A stretch of DNA of 64,000 nucleotides from Melioribacter sp. (GTDB lineage: Bacteria; Bacteroidota; Ignavibacteria; Ignavibacteriales; Melioribacteraceae): NCBI GenBank assembly GCA_026417975.1, contig JAOACD010000008.1, positions 1 through 64,000 of the forward strand, written 5' to 3'. Of this stretch, positions 62,189 to 64,000 are shown in pieces; within the stretch, counting starts at the first letter, position 1, and every line of letters begins with the position of its first letter. The position numbers and the translations under genes were made by a program. The notes under the pieces are model-generated. The model had not been told where the DNA came from and made no database searches. It worked only from the letters and a program-made list of their open reading frames with translations.

Positions 62189-62189
62189 C

Positions 62190-62684
62190 ATGCGCAAAAA
62201 CTTTCTTATGGTTATTCTGGTATTAATTACAATAGGGTTTAAATTTTATGAATCTGACAACAGCGTAATAGAAAAAATTGATAAGAATAAACTCCAAAAA
62301 TTAATAAAAGAACGCAAAGGCAAAGTTTTATTCTTAAATGTTTGGGCTACATGGTGTGCTCCTTGCAGAGAAGAATTTCCTTCTATAGTAAAGCTTTCAA
62401 ATGAATTTAAGGATGTAGATTTTGTAGGAATTAGTGTTGATTTTCCTGAAGAAGTAGAAACGAAAATAATCCCATTCTTAAAAAGTAATAAATCTACATT
62501 TACAAATTATGTTAATTCACTTGAAGACGATGAGGAACTAATTAATTTATTAAACGAAAAATGGAGCGGGGCTATACCGGCTACTTTTATTTTTGATAAG
62601 AAAGGAAAACTACTTTACTTTCTAGAAGGGAAAAAGAGTTACGAAGAGTTTAAAAAACATATTGAGAAAGCAAGAAAACATTAA
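62190..62684 (+). CDS. TlpA-like thiol-disulfide reductase
   Basis: The 164-residue protein has an N-terminal membrane or signal helix (NFLMVILVLITIGFKF) and the active site LNVWATWCAPCREEFPSI, followed by FVGISVDFPEE, the cis-Pro in GAIPATFIFDKKG and a normal TlpA-like C-terminus. It probably keeps thiols reduced in the periplasm, as needed for c-type cytochrome maturation, though that link here is only inferred. The start codon lies one base after the upstream stop. Confidence 0.9.
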   Translation: MRKNFLMVILVLITIGFKFYESDNSVIEKIDKNKLQKLIKERKGKVLFLNVWATWCAPCREEFPSIVKLSNEFKDVDFVGISVDFPEEVETKIIPFLKSNKSTFTNYVNSLEDDEELINLLNEKWSGAIPATFIFDKKGKLLYFLEGKKSYEEFKKHIEKARKH

Positions 62685-62696
62685 TCTTGCTTTCTC
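62664..62696. terminator. Hairpin spanning the tlpA stop codon
   Basis: GAGAAAGCAAG (62664-62674) and CTTGCTTTCTC (62686-62696) form a perfect 11-bp stem with an 11-base loop. It includes the last codons of the TlpA-like gene. A moderate T-rich tail follows on the minus strand, so it could end both convergent transcripts. Confidence 0.55.
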
Positions 62697-62707
62697 ATTA
62701 ATAAAAT

Positions 62708-63910
62708 CTATTTTATTAATTCAAAATGGTCAAACAATTCTCCTGATGCTGTATATGAATGGTAAGTTAATTTATTTCCATTAATTGATATTACTTGAAA
62801 CAATTGAGTAAAAGAATCTAATTTTTCGATCAAATTTTTATAAGTAGGATTCGCTCTATACTGTTTCGGGCCAGAAACAGAAGTAATATATATTGTACCC
62901 TTTGGATTAATATTTCCTTCTTTAATTCTAAAAGTTCTTGCATAAGTATGGTCATGTCCTTGAAGAACTAAATCAACATTATATTTATCAAAGATTGGCA
63001 TAAACATATCTCTAATTTTTTTATTATCTCTTCCTTCTCCAGTTGAATAAATTGGATGATGATAAGTTACAATTGTCCACTTATTGTTATTTGAAGATAA
63101 AATTTTTTCGAGCCATTTAGCTTGTTCTTCTAAATTGTAGTTTGTATTTAAGAAAATAAATCTAACGCCTTGATAGTCAACATAATAAACAGATTCTTTC
63201 ATATTTTCCAAGCCGTTTTCTGGAAGCGTAAACATTTTTTTCCAAAGTAAATAATCATTTATTCTTTTCTTTTTACCATCCACAATTCCATAACTTAAAT
63301 CGTGATTTCCAACTGCCATAACTGATGGAATCATTCTATGAATGAATCCTGTTGCTTCAAACCATTCTTCCCACTCATTATCAAAGGGTTCATCAGTTAA
63401 ATCACCTACAAATAACCAAAAAGCAGCATCAGAACATTTACGAAAAGCTTCTCTAAAAACTCTTGAGACATCTTCTCTCAAATTATTTTGTGGATCTCCA
63501 AAGTAAACAAATCTAAATGGCTCGCTTTTACTACTTGCTGTCTTAAATTGATTCCACTCACTCCATAAAGTATCAGAACCAACTCGATATATGTATACCG
63601 TATTTTCCCTTAAATTCTTTAATACAGCAGAATAGTAAAATACTTTTTTACCATCATCAAAGATTAAGGAATCAATGGAAGCGTTAGTAATAGTTTTATT
63701 TTTTTTATATTCAGTCCATTTTGTTGAAATTGAGTATTCTACTTTTGGGTTTAAATATTTCTGGCTAGATTGCCAAGTAATTGCAATACTATTGTGAGGA
63801 GTTTCTGTTAGGTTAAGAATTATCCTTTCAGGTAAGTTAGGCTTTTGAGAAAAAACATATGAAACACTAAACAAAAGAAAAAATAAAGAAATTATGATTC
63901 TTTTTTTCAT
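62708..63910 (-). CDS. Exported purple-acid-phosphatase-like metallophosphoesterase
   Basis: The 400-residue protein has a signal peptide (RIIISLFFLLFSVSYVFSQ). A fibronectin-III-like N-terminal domain (PERIILNLTETPHNSIAITW, VYIYRVGSD) is of the kind seen in purple acid phosphatases. The metallophosphoesterase motifs are FVYFGDPQN, FVGDLTDEP, AVGNHDLSYG, TYHHPIYSTG and LQGHDHTYAR. In true purple acid phosphatases the second motif is GDxxY, with the Tyr that gives the colour; here that residue is Asp (GDLTD), so an ordinary metal centre is likely. The phosphate substrate is unknown. AAAGGAGAT precedes the ATG. Confidence 0.9.
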   Translation of the reverse strand: MKKRIIISLFFLLFSVSYVFSQKPNLPERIILNLTETPHNSIAITWQSSQKYLNPKVEYSISTKWTEYKKNKTITNASIDSLIFDDGKKVFYYSAVLKNLRENTVYIYRVGSDTLWSEWNQFKTASSKSEPFRFVYFGDPQNNLREDVSRVFREAFRKCSDAAFWLFVGDLTDEPFDNEWEEWFEATGFIHRMIPSVMAVGNHDLSYGIVDGKKKRINDYLLWKKMFTLPENGLENMKESVYYVDYQGVRFIFLNTNYNLEEQAKWLEKILSSNNNKWTIVTYHHPIYSTGEGRDNKKIRDMFMPIFDKYNVDLVLQGHDHTYARTFRIKEGNINPKGTIYITSVSGPKQYRANPTYKNLIEKLDSFTQLFQVISINGNKLTYHSYTASGELFDHFELIK

Positions 63911-64000
63911 ATATCTCCTTTCATAATTTTATTTATAAACCTTAATACATCAAATTTCTTTTTGCATCCATTATAGTCCATATAACGAATTTTCCCGAAT
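63911..64000. other. Upstream region of the phosphoesterase gene
   Basis: Ninety AT-rich bases to the window edge. Besides the phosphoesterase ribosome site I see nothing definite here. Confidence 0.3.

Noticed and set aside
1-64000. CRISPR arrays, rRNA, tRNA, insertion sequences, prophage genes
   Set aside because: I searched by eye for repeat arrays, GGTTC-type T-loops, transposase motifs and phage genes and found none. Most short frames overlapping the listed genes on the other strand are shadows without family features.

Overview
The window is AT-rich bacterial DNA with tightly packed genes. It most resembles the Ignavibacteria (Ignavibacterium/Melioribacter-like bacteria of the Bacteroidota-Chlorobiota group). 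This rests on: a C-terminal type IX secretion sorting tail (YQNYPNPFN ... KKMVMIK) on a secreted sugar dehydrogenase; a DUF2723/TMEM260-type glycosyltransferase; two large secreted metallopeptidases; many genes with no or weak Shine-Dalgarno sequence; and a large set of multiheme cytochromes c, as expected of an organism respiring anaerobically on metals or other extracellular acceptors. The taxonomic call is an inference from gene content. I saw no rRNA, tRNA, CRISPR array, phage or insertion sequence.

Layout. 1-5.3 kb: a truncated SPFH-type membrane protein, a lone CheY-like receiver, a NatAB-like ABC exporter and an M13 peptidase. 5.4-9.4 kb: a thiamine operon (thiC, a PurM/HypE-like protein, thiD, thiE) behind a TPP riboswitch. 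9.4-18.9 kb: cell-surface glycosylation genes (GT9, DUF2723, GT2), then a Tat-exported DUF362 protein with a membrane polyferredoxin, and an iron alcohol dehydrogenase. 19-40.5 kb: a complete glutamate-to-protoheme route (hemA, L, B, C, D, E, N, G, H) interleaved with miaB, an MFS transporter, zwf/pgl and an M3 peptidase, and led by a HemX/CcsA-like membrane protein.

40.5-54.4 kb: a respiratory and signalling island in two transcription units on the minus strand. The first (54.4 to 47.3 kb) encodes a Tat-exported four-cluster ferredoxin, an NrfD/HybB-like quinone-reactive membrane protein, a 13-heme cytochrome, a histidine kinase with two c-heme sites in its periplasmic sensor, and two response regulators whose output domains look like glycine-cleavage H protein without the lipoyl lysine. 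The second (47.1 to 40.6 kb) encodes a 16-heme cytochrome fused to a b-type membrane domain, a tetraheme cytochrome, an outer-membrane beta-barrel, a 14-heme cytochrome and a 9-heme lipoprotein, and ends at a strong terminator. Together the cytochromes carry 56 predicted c-hemes, with the heme-making genes just downstream. This island, especially the kinase with a zinc-ribbon insert inside its ATPase domain and its H-protein-like regulators, is the best candidate here for an undescribed system: a heme-based redox sensor wired into an extracellular electron-transfer chain.

54.7-64 kb: OsmC, DUF2203, a MarR regulator with a palindrome at its start codon, a DUF1015-serC-serA serine operon, a secreted PQQ-type sugar dehydrogenase, two thioredoxin-fold proteins and a purple-acid-phosphatase-like enzyme.
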